From contig DATGUP010000007.1 in the NCBI GenBank assembly GCA_035301265.1, positions 1-64,000 of the forward strand: DNA of 64,000 bases. The letters run 5' to 3'. The notes below the pieces were generated by a model. The model was not told the DNA's origin, made no database searches, and saw nothing but the letters and a program-made list of their open reading frames with translations. This DNA is from DATGUP01 sp035301265 (GTDB lineage Bacteria; Bacillota; Bacilli; Bacillales; Amphibacillaceae). Both the position numbers and the translations under genes were made by a program. Positions 17,157 to 27,137 of this stretch are shown here, in pieces; the first letter of the stretch is position 1, and the number at the start of each line of letters is the position of its first letter.

Positions 17157-17537
17157 TCAATATGCGGGATCTTCGTCAGGAAGTGTGAAAATGATCTCGC
17201 CGTCCTCAGAGAAGAAATAGTTTGTCCGAGCAATTTCCAATACATAATCCTCATTATTCAACAAATTGATTTCTTCACGAAGGTTCTGCTCTTGCTTTTC
17301 GAGCTCTGATAGTTCCGCTTTCAATTGTTCATACTCTTTTTGTTTTTCGGCTTGAAGCGCACGTTGTTTCACATGGTAGGCAGCCATCGTTCCAATAACG
17401 ATAAGAACGATGATTGAAAATAAGGCGAGGCGGCGGAACAAGCGTTTCTTTTTTCGTCTTTGTCTTTCTATGTAAGCGTCATATTGTTGCATATAAGACG
17501 AATCGAGTCTTGTTACCGTTTTTCTTTGCACGGCCAA
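17157..17537 (-). CDS. divIC: septum formation initiator DivIC
   Basis: Bitopic membrane protein of the divisome that pairs with FtsL and DivIB. A basic cytoplasmic tail (residues 1-35, RQRRKKKRLFRR), one membrane helix (about 36-55), then a leucine-zipper coiled coil (60-95) and a short C-terminal region. The start is uncertain: I favour the TTG at 17537, which lies 9 bases after GGAGG; another TTG two codons upstream is too close to that site. Confidence 0.93.
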   Translation of the reverse strand: MAVQRKTVTRLDSSYMQQYDAYIERQRRKKKRLFRRLALFSIIVLIVIGTMAAYHVKQRALQAEKQKEYEQLKAELSELEKQEQNLREEINLLNNEDYVLEIARTNYFFSEDGEIIFTLPDEDPAY

Positions 17538-17543
17538 AGACAA

Positions 17544-18143
17544 CTACCTCCATTTGGACACGTTGTTTTTCATCCATTTTATCACGTTATGTTTGATTTT
17601 ACTATAATGGAAGCTGATTTTGTCCAAATTTTTTTGCATTCTTTTCGGTACGCACCGATAGGCGAGACGACATGTCCATCTCAATGGAAAATAGATGAGC
17701 TTTAGTAAAAAAAGACAAATGGAGCTGATCAGTCGTAGTAAAAATAGAATGAAAACAGCCAGCACGTGCACGAGCCATTTTACGGGGGTTACGACCAACG
17801 CTTGTCCGACTTGATTAACAAAATGCCATACAGCCTTTACAAGATAGATCATCCGTTCCAAAATACGTTTGAATAACGGTGCTGCCAAAGCTTGATATGC
17901 AGCATAACCTAAAAGAACAGCTAAAAAAACATAAAACCTTAACTCGCCGTTATTCACAAGAAATAACAAATAAAATAAAACGAGCGTCTGAATGAGCCAA
18001 AAGCTAATCTCCAACGTATACATTAGCAACGTCCGCTGCCGCCAATGAATGGAAAACCGGCGGAACGTATCGTGAGCCGTGCCGAGATAGAAACCGCCCA
18101 ATACCATTGTAATGATCGTCATAAATTGAACATCGAGTGTCAT
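17544..18143 (-). CDS. yabQ: spore cortex biosynthesis protein YabQ
   Basis: A polytopic membrane protein with at least four hydrophobic segments, first in residues 5-100 and again near 115-150, and a basic C-terminus. YabQ is needed for spore cortex formation in B. subtilis and is made in the mother cell (family knowledge). At 199 residues it is normal. Its start overlaps the yabP stop by 4 bases, and divIC follows. Confidence 0.92.
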   Translation of the reverse strand: MTLDVQFMTIITMVLGGFYLGTAHDTFRRFSIHWRQRTLLMYTLEISFWLIQTLVLFYLLFLVNNGELRFYVFLAVLLGYAAYQALAAPLFKRILERMIYLVKAVWHFVNQVGQALVVTPVKWLVHVLAVFILFLLRLISSICLFLLKLIYFPLRWTCRLAYRCVPKRMQKNLDKISFHYSKIKHNVIKWMKNNVSKWR

Positions 18144-18442
18144 CTAAATAGCTTGCTAAAGAATCCTTTAGCCTTCTCCTGATGATGCCCGTCCACATAG
18201 GACAACTCGTAGATTGTTCCTTTGATAGAGACAATGCCTTCTGATACATCAAGACTTTTCATATGAAGGTTTTCTCCGCGGATAATTAAAAAACCCATTA
18301 CCGTCTCCAGCAGAAACTCTTCACTATCAAAACTATCTACTTCTTTGACTCCGGTTAACTCGACTGTTTTGCGGTTGTTGATTTTTAATTGGTGGTCCTT
18401 CTCGACACGCGTTGTATAATCTTTGTGATTGTAGCCATTCAT
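18140..18442 (-). CDS. yabP: spore coat assembly protein YabP
   Basis: A 100-residue cytoplasmic protein of the YabP/YqfC family, expressed in the mother cell and required for sporulation in B. subtilis. Typical stretches are VELTGVKEVDSFDSEEFLLET and GENLHMKSLDVSEGIVSIKG. The start is the ATG at 18442, 7 bases after AAGGAGGG, not the longer open frame. Confidence 0.93.
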   Translation of the reverse strand: MNGYNHKDYTTRVEKDHQLKINNRKTVELTGVKEVDSFDSEEFLLETVMGFLIIRGENLHMKSLDVSEGIVSIKGTIYELSYVDGHHQEKAKGFFSKLFR

Positions 18443-18511
18443 CCTAACGCCCTCCTTGTCACTGTCACTATATTTGTATGACGGGAGGGACAAGATTAGA
18501 ACTCGATGCAA

Positions 18512-18766
18512 TTATCTTTTTTCTTCATTAATGATTTCGTAAAGTGTATCGACTTCATCTTTTTTTACATGTTCTTTCAAAGCGTTGACCCGAACGGTAA
18601 CGTATTTCTGACCGTACTGGATGGTTAGTTCATCACCGACATTGACTTTGCTCGATGCTTTAGCTTTATTCCCATTGATCGTGATCCGCCCTTGATCGGC
18701 AACTTCCTTCGCTAAAGTACGGCGTTTGATCAAGCGCGTAATTTTCAAAAATTTATCCAAACGCAT
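18512..18766 (-). CDS. rqcP: S4-domain ribosome quality-control factor RqcP
   Basis: Small S4 RNA-binding protein (YabO, formerly Hsp15-like). In B. subtilis it binds stalled 50S subunits and helps RqcH add alanine tails. The S4 domain is residues 1-60 (MRLDKFLKITRLIKRRT, GRITINGNKAKASSKV). The 84-residue length is typical. It lies 6 bases after mazG. Confidence 0.95.
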   Translation of the reverse strand: MRLDKFLKITRLIKRRTLAKEVADQGRITINGNKAKASSKVNVGDELTIQYGQKYVTVRVNALKEHVKKDEVDTLYEIINEEKR

Positions 18767-18772
18767 TGAACA

Positions 18773-20215
18773 TTACTCCTTCCCCTTTGCTTCATTCCAA
18801 TACCTTTCCATTTCCTCCAAAGCAGTAGTATGGATGTCTTTACCTGCATGTTGCAAAGCTTTTTCAATGTAGGAAAATCGGGAAATGAATTTTTGATTCG
18901 ACGCGTTGAGCGCCAATTCTGGATTAATGTTGTAATGACGACAGAGGTTAACTAAAACAAACAACACATCGCCCCATTCATTTTCAATATCTCGAGGATG
19001 ACCGGTTTGAATAGCAGCATAAACTTCTTTGATTTCCTCGTCCAATTTGTTCCAAACATCTTCTATATCATCCCAATCAAAGCCAACTTCACTTGCCTTT
19101 TTTTGCAATTCATACGCCTGAACAAGTGACGGCGAGCCTGTTGGAACCCCATCCAGGACAGAGTCTCGTTTTTTTTCTTCCTTTTTCAACTTATCCCAAT
19201 TTTTATGAGCCATCTCGGCACTATGAACGTGTGAATCACTAAACACATGGGGATGACGGCGGATCATTTTATCGGTGAGCGAGCGGATGACATCATCGAT
19301 CGTAAAATATCCGTCATCTGCAGCAATTTGGCTATGCAGCATAACTTGCAAAAGCACATCGCCGAGCTCTTCAATCATCCCATCAATATCTTGAACGTCA
19401 ATGGCTTCAATCAGTTCATACACTTCTTCTATAGCGTATTCCCGCAACGACTCGTGGGTTTGTTTTTGATCCCACGGGCAGCCACCAGGGCCGCGCAACC
19501 GGCGAATAACTTCGCGAAGATACGAAAATGTGTGACGTAATAAATCAGATGAAGCAGGCGGTATATAAATCGATGTTAAATTGTCAAACACATCGCTGCG
19601 ATCTAGTTCTTCAAGCGGAATCGTCCATTTTATTTCTCGTTTCGTCCCAGCCGCTTGGACGATGGTCACCAAAAAGTCCGACGGCAAATCTTCCAACAAT
19701 GCTAATTTAACATCCGAGGCGACGATCCGATCATACACCTGACAAACAATAGTATGCTGCCGGTAGTCAAGCTGGCTGCGGTTAAAGGAAGTGGCATCGA
19801 CGAACTGGAAACCATCGATCGGATCGATTTCAACCGCGGTGAACAAAGCATCCAAATAACTATGACCGCCGACAATTTTCACATCGTCACCACGCGCTTC
19901 AAGCAGCATATGTGTTGTCTGCTCTGCCAAAAGCGGATGCCCCGGAACCGCATAGATGATTGACGATTTCGCAGAAAAATCAAGCAATGCATCAACAATC
20001 GTAGCATAAACGTCGGCAAAATTGTCGTTTGCCTCATACACATGATCAAATGAATAAAACGCTACACCTTCTGCTCGCAGCTCATCTACAACGGGATGAT
20101 CCATCGTCCTTACGTAAATAGGATCAGTGGAATGGAGCAATTTTTTGTAAATGCCAAGCGGGAGCTGATCGATATCACCGGCTCCTAAACCGACGATTTC
20201 AATCGTATAACCCAC
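18773..20215 (-). CDS. mazG: nucleotide pyrophosphohydrolase with methylase-like domain (YabN/MazG)
   Basis: Two-domain protein: residues 1-210 look like a tetrapyrrole/SAM methylase domain (GLGAGDIDQLPLG, VPGHPLLAE), and 225-480 form a duplicated MazG NTP pyrophosphohydrolase (GGCPWDQKQTHESL, EELGDVLLQVMLHSQ, ENEWGDVLFVLVNLCRH). It is thought to clear non-canonical nucleotides. The start is GTG behind GGAG. It overlaps the flippase gene by 17 bases. Confidence 0.95.
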   Translation of the reverse strand: MGYTIEIVGLGAGDIDQLPLGIYKKLLHSTDPIYVRTMDHPVVDELRAEGVAFYSFDHVYEANDNFADVYATIVDALLDFSAKSSIIYAVPGHPLLAEQTTHMLLEARGDDVKIVGGHSYLDALFTAVEIDPIDGFQFVDATSFNRSQLDYRQHTIVCQVYDRIVASDVKLALLEDLPSDFLVTIVQAAGTKREIKWTIPLEELDRSDVFDNLTSIYIPPASSDLLRHTFSYLREVIRRLRGPGGCPWDQKQTHESLREYAIEEVYELIEAIDVQDIDGMIEELGDVLLQVMLHSQIAADDGYFTIDDVIRSLTDKMIRRHPHVFSDSHVHSAEMAHKNWDKLKKEEKKRDSVLDGVPTGSPSLVQAYELQKKASEVGFDWDDIEDVWNKLDEEIKEVYAAIQTGHPRDIENEWGDVLFVLVNLCRHYNINPELALNASNQKFISRFSYIEKALQHAGKDIHTTALEEMERYWNEAKGKE

Positions 20216-21788
20216 GGGTTCTCTCTCCTTTCTGCAACCGTATTAAGAAACGTGAAAACGGCAATACGGCTAATTCTTTTTCTGAAAAAGCACCGAGGCG
20301 AAGAAGCAATAAAATATACACCGCTGCACCGATTGCTACAGTCAAAAGCACATATACTAACAATCCTAGCCTAGATGACAAACCGATGCATAACCCGAGC
20401 CATTCAGCGCTAAACAGACAGATAACCATTCCCCCTGCTGCGGCAAAAAACGCCCGCCAGCGAATATAGCGACTGTAGCGAAGATTTGGGAAAAATCGTT
20501 TCAAAACCAATAGGACAAATAGCGAAAGCAGCGCAAGGGACAAAACACTTGCTACAGCACCACCCATAATTCCCCATAGAGGAACGAGCCAGAGGTTTAA
20601 CAACCATTTGCTGACAAAAGCTAACGCGATCAAGCAGGCTGTTCGGATCGCATAACCGAGGCTTTGAAGGATTGATGCCGACGTAATGGCTACTGAGCTG
20701 AGCATAATGGCTACAGCAAGAATGCGCAAGGTCGCTGTTCCGTCATCCGTTTGAAACAAAAGGACGTTTGTCTCTCGAAAGATCATGACAAGCCCAAGCG
20801 TTGCGCCAGCCGACAGGTAAAAACTCATTGCCAACGCCCGCTCAACAGGTGCATAGTAATCATCTAACCGTTTTCCTGATAAAGCTGGGACCAAAGCTAG
20901 AGCAAAGGATGATCCGACAACACTGCCGAATTGAATCAGCGGCTGGCCGCGATCAAACACGCCTTTTTCTACCATCGCTTGCTGTAGTGAGAAACCTTTA
21001 TTCAATAAGCCCGGCAGCAATGTCAACGCATCAGCTAACTGCATGACGATCAAAACCATATGGTTTAAAGCAGAAACAAAACCAAACATCACAAGCATCC
21101 GTAAATAATAAGTCCATGGAATCGCATTGCTTCTGGATCTATCAACCGGGCGATGTTTGCAAAAATACACGCCCAACACTACCAATGCCACACAGGAACC
21201 TGCGATAGAAGCCAACGCCCCTGCTAGACCGATTGTATACGCACTTTTCCCACCATACGCTACCGCGATCGCTGCGAGAATTATAATTGTTACTCGCACG
21301 AGTTGCTCACCCATCTGCGAAAAGGCAGTTGGCTTCATATTGCCGACTCCTTGGAAAACGCCGCGCAGCAAAGCCGTAAAAGGGACAAGTAAAAAAACAA
21401 GGGCTGCATATTTGTATATCTTTTCCAAATTGGGATCGCCAATCCAATGAGCAAGCGTGTCCGCATGGTCATACAAAAGCAAACAAAGCCCTCCATTTAA
21501 CAAAGCAAGGCCGCTAAAGATTGGCAGATAAAAATGCGCCAAGGAAAGGGATTTTCCCCTTTTCTTTTGCTGAGCCGTTATTTGCGACACTGCCGACGGG
21601 AAACCGTATAACCCGAAAATCGTCGCCATACCCAAAATCGGATACACTTCCTGGTATATGTAAAAACCGGCATCCCCTGTCAAATTTTGCAAGGGAATGC
21701 GATAACCAGCGCTTAACATTTTGCTGATTAGCCCTGCCAAAGCTAATAAAAGCGCCCCTTTAACCAACGTCGCTCTGTTATCTTCCAT
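20199..21788 (-). CDS. yabM: polysaccharide/lipid II flippase of the MurJ-SpoVB (MOP) family (YabM)
   Basis: Polytopic membrane protein with roughly 14 hydrophobic segments throughout, of the PST/MOP exporter family. It shows the N-terminal signature KGALLLALAGLISKMLS followed by GFYIYQEVYPI. SpoVB, Amj/MurJ and YabM are paralogues that move lipid-linked precursors; the exact substrate here is unknown. The start at 21788 has GGAAAGG upstream; the longer open frame adds seven residues without a better site. Confidence 0.9.
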   Translation of the reverse strand: MEDNRATLVKGALLLALAGLISKMLSAGYRIPLQNLTGDAGFYIYQEVYPILGMATIFGLYGFPSAVSQITAQQKKRGKSLSLAHFYLPIFSGLALLNGGLCLLLYDHADTLAHWIGDPNLEKIYKYAALVFLLVPFTALLRGVFQGVGNMKPTAFSQMGEQLVRVTIIILAAIAVAYGGKSAYTIGLAGALASIAGSCVALVVLGVYFCKHRPVDRSRSNAIPWTYYLRMLVMFGFVSALNHMVLIVMQLADALTLLPGLLNKGFSLQQAMVEKGVFDRGQPLIQFGSVVGSSFALALVPALSGKRLDDYYAPVERALAMSFYLSAGATLGLVMIFRETNVLLFQTDDGTATLRILAVAIMLSSVAITSASILQSLGYAIRTACLIALAFVSKWLLNLWLVPLWGIMGGAVASVLSLALLSLFVLLVLKRFFPNLRYSRYIRWRAFFAAAGGMVICLFSAEWLGLCIGLSSRLGLLVYVLLTVAIGAAVYILLLLRLGAFSEKELAVLPFSRFLIRLQKGERTRGLYD

Positions 21789-21860
21789 GACACACGCCTT
21801 TCCGTACAACTCAAATTACGCTTTTATTATACCATAGTTTTCAATCGAAAACGGTTCGCT

Positions 21861-21904
21861 AAAAAAGCGGACAACTCGGGTAGTCTTCCCATCGATGTCC
21901 GCTT
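21861..21904 (-). terminator. terminator after spoVT
   Basis: AAGCGGACA pairs with TGTCCGCTT at the ends of a 40-base hairpin, with more pairing inside; the minus strand continues TTTTTTAG. Confidence 0.85.
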
Positions 21905-21923
21905 CCATATATCACGAATGCTT

Positions 21924-22460
21924 TTATTCCATTTGTTTTGCTAGAAACCCTGCTGCTGTTGAAACAGCCTTTTCCTCAACGTTGGTCAGCTTTCCTTTGT
22001 CTTTTGCAAACATTATGACACAGCCGATCGGATCACCATTAGCAATGATTGGACTAAGGCAATAAGACGATACTTCGTTTTCTTGGCCTTCCAACATTTC
22101 AACTGTAGTTGGTTCGGTTTCAAATAAAGGGGTTCTGTTCTCCACCGCTTGCTCCAGTTCAGAGCCAATATGCTTATTTAAGTATTCTTTTTTTGATTCA
22201 CCTGCCACAGCAATGATTTCATCCCGGTCGCAAATTAAGACAGGATAATGAAGGGAGTCGAACAGCGCTTCGGCATATTCCTGTGCAAAATTTCCTAATT
22301 CATTAATCGGGGAATATTTTTTTAAAATGACTTCGCCCTCGCGATCAACAAATATTTCCAACGGATCTCCTTCACGGATACGCAACGTTCTTCTGATTTC
22401 TTTAGGGACGACAACCCTGCCTAAATCATCAATTCGACGTACGATTCCAGTTGCTTTCAT
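21924..22460 (-). CDS. spoVT: stage V sporulation protein T, transcription regulator
   Basis: Forespore regulator that tunes sigma-G genes. An AbrB-type swapped-hairpin DNA-binding domain (residues 1-50, GIVRRIDDLGRVVVPKEIRR) is followed by a GAF-like domain (55-178). The 178-residue length is exactly that of the family. It has its own sigma-G-type promoter and terminator. Confidence 0.97.
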   Translation of the reverse strand: MKATGIVRRIDDLGRVVVPKEIRRTLRIREGDPLEIFVDREGEVILKKYSPINELGNFAQEYAEALFDSLHYPVLICDRDEIIAVAGESKKEYLNKHIGSELEQAVENRTPLFETEPTTVEMLEGQENEVSSYCLSPIIANGDPIGCVIMFAKDKGKLTNVEEKAVSTAAGFLAKQME

Positions 22461-22555
22461 TCTTATGGAAGCCTCACTTTCTTTCGATGATTAGTTCTCT
22501 ATCTTCCCACAAGGATGGCTTATGGATGATATGCTACAAACACCTGTTATGCCTT

Positions 22556-22585
22556 TAGTATAAGTCACCTTTTAATAACTATGCA
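22556..22585 (-). promoter_or_regulatory. sigma-G promoter of spoVT
   Basis: Minus strand: TGCATA (22580-22585), 17 bases, TATACTA (22556-22562). This fits the sigma-G pattern (TGAATA then CATACTA) and spoVT is a known sigma-G gene. Confidence 0.75.
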
Positions 22586-22600
22586 TGTGAGGCTGTTTTT

Positions 22601-25600
22601 CTATCCTGCTTCCCGATCAACGGATGTCATCTTGTCAATGAAATGACACACCCGTTCATAACGTTTATGATTCCATTCCCGCGAAGGACGGAAAATAATT
22701 TTCAACTGGTTGTTTTCGGTACCGAGCTGCACATCACGACCGAATTCATTCGCCAGTTCAAACAGTTTAGCACCGTCGATTTGTTGACTGCGATTTTCGT
22801 CGACGAGCAGTTCAATCTTTTTATTCTTCTCATGGATCGATGCAATGCGCTCTCGCTTGGCGAGCATTTTCAAGTAAGACACTGTAAATAAATGGGATAC
22901 TTCCTCTGGATAGTCACCGAACCGGTCGATTAATTCATCTTGTAAATCGGCGACATCGTCACGATCAGATATCGCGCGGAATTGTTTATACATTGCAATT
23001 TTTTGTTTTTCATCCGGTATATACGTATCGGGAATATAGGCATCTACTGCTAAGGACAATTCCGGTTCGAACGGTTGAACATCTTCAATATTTTTCCCTT
23101 CTTTTCGCGCTTCTATCGCATCTTTGAGCATTTGTGAATACATATCGAACCCGACGGAATCGATAAATCCATGCTGTTCTGCTCCCAATAAGTTTCCTGC
23201 CCCGCGGATCGATAAGTCGCGCATAGCAATTTTGAATCCTGATCCGAGTTCAGTAAATTCTTTGATCGCTTGCAATCGCTTTTCAGCCACTTCTGAAAGA
23301 ACCTTATCCTTTTGGTATGTGAAATAGGCATAAGCAACGCGATTGGAGCGACCGACGCGCCCGCGCAGTTGATAAAGTTGGCTCAGCCCCATTCGGTCTG
23401 CATCATAAACGATCAATGTATTGACATTTGGAATGTCGACCCCTGTTTCAATGATCGTTGTGCTCACCAATACATCGAATTCACCCTCGAGAAAGCCGAA
23501 CATCACATTTTCTAGTTCTGTTTCATTCATTTGCCCGTGGGCGATGCCAATGCGCGCATTGTCTACGAGCATGCCGATATCCCGAGCCATTTTATCAATA
23601 TTTTCAACCCGGTTGTAAAGGAAAAAGACCTGTCCGCCCCGTGCCATCTCACGTTCAATAGCTTCGCGAATCAATATCGGGTTGAATTCAGCTACATACG
23701 TTTGAATCGGAAATCGATTTTCCGGTGGGGTTTCAATAACCGATAGATCGCGCACACCGAGCATTGACATATGCAACGTCCTCGGAATCGGCGTAGCTGT
23801 CAATGTCAACACATCGATATTTGTTTTCAACTGTTTGATCTTTTCTTTATGCTTAACACCAAAGCGCTGTTCCTCATCCACGATGAGCAAGCCTAGATCA
23901 TTATATTGGACATCTTTTGATAGCAGACGATGGGTACCGATAACGATATCGATCGTACCTTTTCTTAGACCATCGATGGTTTCTTTTTGCTGCTTAGCCG
24001 TTCGGAAGCGGCTCAACATGCCGATCGTTACAGGGAAATCTTGGCAGCGTTCTTGTAATGTTTCCAAATGCTGCTGGGCAAGAATCGTCGTCGGAACAAG
24101 AAATGCAACTTGTTTTCCATCGGCAACGGCTTTGAATGCAGCGCGAATCGCCACCTCGGTTTTTCCGTAGCCAACATCACCGCACAACAACCGATCCATC
24201 GGGCGCTCTCGTTCCATATCCTGTTTGATTTCCTCAATACAGCGGAGCTGATCTTGTGTTTCTTGATACGGGAAAGCTGCTTCAAATGCGCGTTGCATGT
24301 CGGTATCCGGTGAAAAAGCGTGTCCTTTGCGCGCTTGTCTTTCGGCATACAATTTAATCAAATCATCAGCAATATCCTCAACCGATGATTGGACTTTGCG
24401 TTTTACTTTTTTCCATTCGGATCCGCCTAATTTATACAGTTTCGGTTCTTTACCTTCAGAGCCGACGAATTTTTGCACGAGATCGATTTGCTCGATCGGC
24501 ACGTACAACTTGTCATCACCGGAATATTTAATCAACATATAATCTTTGTGTTTGCCGCCAACCTTAAGCGTCTCAATACCTAAGTATTTGCCAATACCGT
24601 GATCGGTATGGACAACATAATCACCGACTTTTAGTTCTTGATAGCTCTTGATTCGTTCAGCATTGGATAATTTTTGCCTTTTCCGTGGCCGTTTCGTCCG
24701 TTTTTTAAACAGTTCATTTTCTGTAATCAACACGAGTTTATGCATTGGCATTTCGATACCATTGGATAAATCGCCCACAACAATGGTCGGTTGATAGACC
24801 GGTAGCGACAACGTATGCGCGATATTCGCTTCAATGCCGTAATCCATAAAAATAGAATGAATTTTTTCCGCGCGCGATTCATCTAACGCAAGGACGATAA
24901 CGGAAAAGCCACCTTTGTTCCAACGGTTCAGTTCATTTTTAAACAAGTTCATCTGTCCGTGAAACTCTTGCATCGCACGCGTCGATAAGTTAACAATATT
25001 TTGCGGCTGGGTGTTTGGGATATGACGTAAAAAGACTGACATATAAATGCGCTGATGCTCAATCCGGTCCCACAATTCATTCCAGTTAAACGAAAATGTC
25101 GCTCCCCGAACCATTTCATTAGCCTCTAACAAACTGCTATACCATTCCGCTTCCTCTTTATCTAGATGTATCGCTGTTTCTTGGATCCGGCTCATCTCAT
25201 CAAAGATGATTAAACCGTTGTCAGGTAAATAATCTAACAAACTAGCAGGCTCTTCATAGAGAAACCCGATATATTTGTACATCTCTTGAAATGACTCAAT
25301 ATTTTTCAAGCGATCAATATCATGCTCAATCGATGCTACTAACGCTTCTTTCGCCTCTTGTTTCTGCATGTTTTTAAGCGTATCCGCAAGCGCCTTCTCT
25401 AGACGATGGCTTCCGGAAACCATATCTTCGTTTGTGAGCAACATCTCTGTTGCCGGGCCAATGCGAATAGCGTTGATTTTTTCCAACGATCGTTGGGTTT
25501 CTGCATCGAAAAAACGGATCGAGTCAATTTCATCATCAAATAACTCAATGCGTACTGGATAAGCTTCAGTGACCGGATAAATATCGATAATGCCGCCGCG

Positions 25601-26128
25601 TCGGCTAAATTCCCCTGGTGTGTCCACCATATCGACCTGCTCATAGCCCATATCAACGAGCGCTTGCAAATAAGCTTTAATATCAATCGTTTCGCCAAAA
25701 TGAAAGGGGAGTTGATAGTTTTGCCAATACGTTTGCGGTGGCAACATTCGTTTAAGCGCTGCGACCGGTGCGATCAAAATCCCTGATTTTTTCTGAACCC
25801 ATTGCGTCAATGCATCAATGCGCGCAGCCTTTAGTTCTGGACTGGCGACGGCCACCTCTGAAGCTATCAATTCATTCACAGGATAAAGATACACATCAGT
25901 TTTATCCGAAAATTCGGATAAATCATCATACAATTGCTGTGCTTGAACCAATTGGTGTGTCACGAGCAAAATCGGTTTATTAATAGATTCGTTTACGATC
26001 GAAACAAACAGGCTTCGCGCCGATCCCGATAATCCAGCTGCGAGCTGTTCTTTCATACCGTCGGCGATGCCGCTGATGATCGATTCAATGTCCTCCTTCG
26101 ATCGTAAATAGTCATGTATAGCTTTCAT
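22601..26128 (-). CDS. mfd: transcription-repair coupling factor
   Basis: Removes RNA polymerase stalled at DNA lesions and recruits UvrA. Order: UvrB-homology module (residues 1-330), RNA polymerase interaction domain with KVGDYVVHTDHGIGKY (about 490-560), RecG-like helicase with Walker A GDVGYGKTEVAIRAA, DEEQ box (IVDEEQRFG), TATPIPRT, QLRGRVGRS, and the C-terminal TRCF domain. About 1175 residues, full length. The start at 26128 (MKAIHDYL) has only a weak ribosome site. Confidence 0.98.
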   Translation of the reverse strand: MKAIHDYLRSKEDIESIISGIADGMKEQLAAGLSGSARSLFVSIVNESINKPILLVTHQLVQAQQLYDDLSEFSDKTDVYLYPVNELIASEVAVASPELKAARIDALTQWVQKKSGILIAPVAALKRMLPPQTYWQNYQLPFHFGETIDIKAYLQALVDMGYEQVDMVDTPGEFSRRGGIIDIYPVTEAYPVRIELFDDEIDSIRFFDAETQRSLEKINAIRIGPATEMLLTNEDMVSGSHRLEKALADTLKNMQKQEAKEALVASIEHDIDRLKNIESFQEMYKYIGFLYEEPASLLDYLPDNGLIIFDEMSRIQETAIHLDKEEAEWYSSLLEANEMVRGATFSFNWNELWDRIEHQRIYMSVFLRHIPNTQPQNIVNLSTRAMQEFHGQMNLFKNELNRWNKGGFSVIVLALDESRAEKIHSIFMDYGIEANIAHTLSLPVYQPTIVVGDLSNGIEMPMHKLVLITENELFKKRTKRPRKRQKLSNAERIKSYQELKVGDYVVHTDHGIGKYLGIETLKVGGKHKDYMLIKYSGDDKLYVPIEQIDLVQKFVGSEGKEPKLYKLGGSEWKKVKRKVQSSVEDIADDLIKLYAERQARKGHAFSPDTDMQRAFEAAFPYQETQDQLRCIEEIKQDMERERPMDRLLCGDVGYGKTEVAIRAAFKAVADGKQVAFLVPTTILAQQHLETLQERCQDFPVTIGMLSRFRTAKQQKETIDGLRKGTIDIVIGTHRLLSKDVQYNDLGLLIVDEEQRFGVKHKEKIKQLKTNIDVLTLTATPIPRTLHMSMLGVRDLSVIETPPENRFPIQTYVAEFNPILIREAIEREMARGGQVFFLYNRVENIDKMARDIGMLVDNARIGIAHGQMNETELENVMFGFLEGEFDVLVSTTIIETGVDIPNVNTLIVYDADRMGLSQLYQLRGRVGRSNRVAYAYFTYQKDKVLSEVAEKRLQAIKEFTELGSGFKIAMRDLSIRGAGNLLGAEQHGFIDSVGFDMYSQMLKDAIEARKEGKNIEDVQPFEPELSLAVDAYIPDTYIPDEKQKIAMYKQFRAISDRDDVADLQDELIDRFGDYPEEVSHLFTVSYLKMLAKRERIASIHEKNKKIELLVDENRSQQIDGAKLFELANEFGRDVQLGTENNQLKIIFRPSREWNHKRYERVCHFIDKMTSVDREAG

Positions 26129-26162
26129 TCTTAAAACCCCCGACCTACGACTCAATACATGA

Positions 26163-26203
26163 AGCGCAAAAAGCCTTGGCTGTTTAAACCAAAGCCTCTT
26201 TGC
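26163..26203. other. hairpin between fin and mfd
   Basis: GCGCAAA and TTTGCGC enclose a second stem TTGG/CCAA. No T-run follows on the minus strand, so it may slow rather than stop transcription from fin into mfd. Confidence 0.45.
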
Positions 26204-26208
26204 GCTAT

Positions 26209-26439
26209 TTATTGTATGAAAAAATCCAGTTCATGATAATACGGATGACGTCCGAGCGATTCTTCACAATTCTCGCAAATGGATTGTATATGAACATCAC
26301 CGTTAGCTTGATAGTGAATCATTTCTTTCTTGTCCTTTGCTGATAAAGTATCCCATCCGAGCATGGATGTATTGATGACTTGTTGTTCCAATCTGCCGAT
26401 TTCATATCTACAATGCCTGCATTTGTAAACAATCGACAC
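26209..26439 (-). CDS. fin: anti-sigma-F factor Fin
   Basis: Small zinc protein (YabK) that inhibits sigma-F-directed transcription to aid the switch to sigma-G in the forespore. Cysteines sit as CRHC near residue 8 and CENC near 55; the C-terminus HPYYHELDFFIQ is characteristic. The GTG at 26439 is 7 bases after GGAGG and gives the family's usual 76 residues; the TTG upstream is too close. Confidence 0.95.
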   Translation of the reverse strand: MSIVYKCRHCRYEIGRLEQQVINTSMLGWDTLSAKDKKEMIHYQANGDVHIQSICENCEESLGRHPYYHELDFFIQ

Positions 26440-26475
26440 CGTCAAACCTCCTCGAATAAACCTAGGGTATCCTAA

Positions 26476-26503
26476 AGTTTATCCGATATGGGTCTTTTTA
26501 TAC
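26476..26503 (-). promoter_or_regulatory. sigma-F promoter of fin
   Basis: Minus strand GTATA (26499-26503), 14 bases, GGATAAACT (26476-26484). It fits the sigma-F pattern, and fin is a known sigma-F gene. Confidence 0.7.
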
Positions 26504-26540
26504 GACAACAAAGGTAATTATAGATCAATCTATGCAAACA

Positions 26541-27101
26541 TCACACATTAAATTCATTCATAACTTCAGGAAACGGTCGCGTCATCCAAGCTTCACATGC
26601 AGCGGCAGATTTCTGGATACTTTCAGCAATGATGGGTTTTTGTTCCTTATCAAACGGCTGAAGCACATAATCCACAACAGGCATCGGTGTAGAGGGGCGT
26701 CCCACGCCAATGCGGAGTCGCTTAAATTCTTTTGTCCCTAATTGATCAATGATGGAGCGAATGCCGTTATGTCCACCATGTCCACCTTTTTGTCGCAAAC
26801 GTATTTTTCCCGTTGGCAAATCGAGATCGTCATAAATCACAAGCACATCCGCCGGGCGGAGCTTGTAAAATTGCATTAACGGTTGGACAGCTTCCCCGGA
26901 AAGATTCATAAACGTTTGTGGCTTGAGTAAAATCACCTTTTCATTGTCTAAATGCTCGAGTGCATATCGGCCATTAAATTTTGTTTTAGTCAATTTCCAA
27001 GAATGGCGTTTCAGCAATTCATCAATGACCATAAATCCGATATTGTGACGTGTCTTTTTATACTTCCTACCCGGATTTCCTAATCCAACGATACATTTCA
27101 T
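26541..27101 (-). CDS. pth: peptidyl-tRNA hydrolase
   Basis: Releases tRNA from prematurely dropped peptidyl-tRNAs (spoVC in B. subtilis). Contains GLGNPGRKYKKTRHNIGF with the catalytic His, the substrate Asn in KPQTFMNLSG, and DDLDLPTGKIRLRQKGGHGGHNG. 186 residues, full length. Confidence 0.98.
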   Translation of the reverse strand: MKCIVGLGNPGRKYKKTRHNIGFMVIDELLKRHSWKLTKTKFNGRYALEHLDNEKVILLKPQTFMNLSGEAVQPLMQFYKLRPADVLVIYDDLDLPTGKIRLRQKGGHGGHNGIRSIIDQLGTKEFKRLRIGVGRPSTPMPVVDYVLQPFDKEQKPIIAESIQKSAAACEAWMTRPFPEVMNEFNV

Positions 27102-27137
27102 AGGACGTCTTCCTTTTTATAAAAATTTAAACAGAAC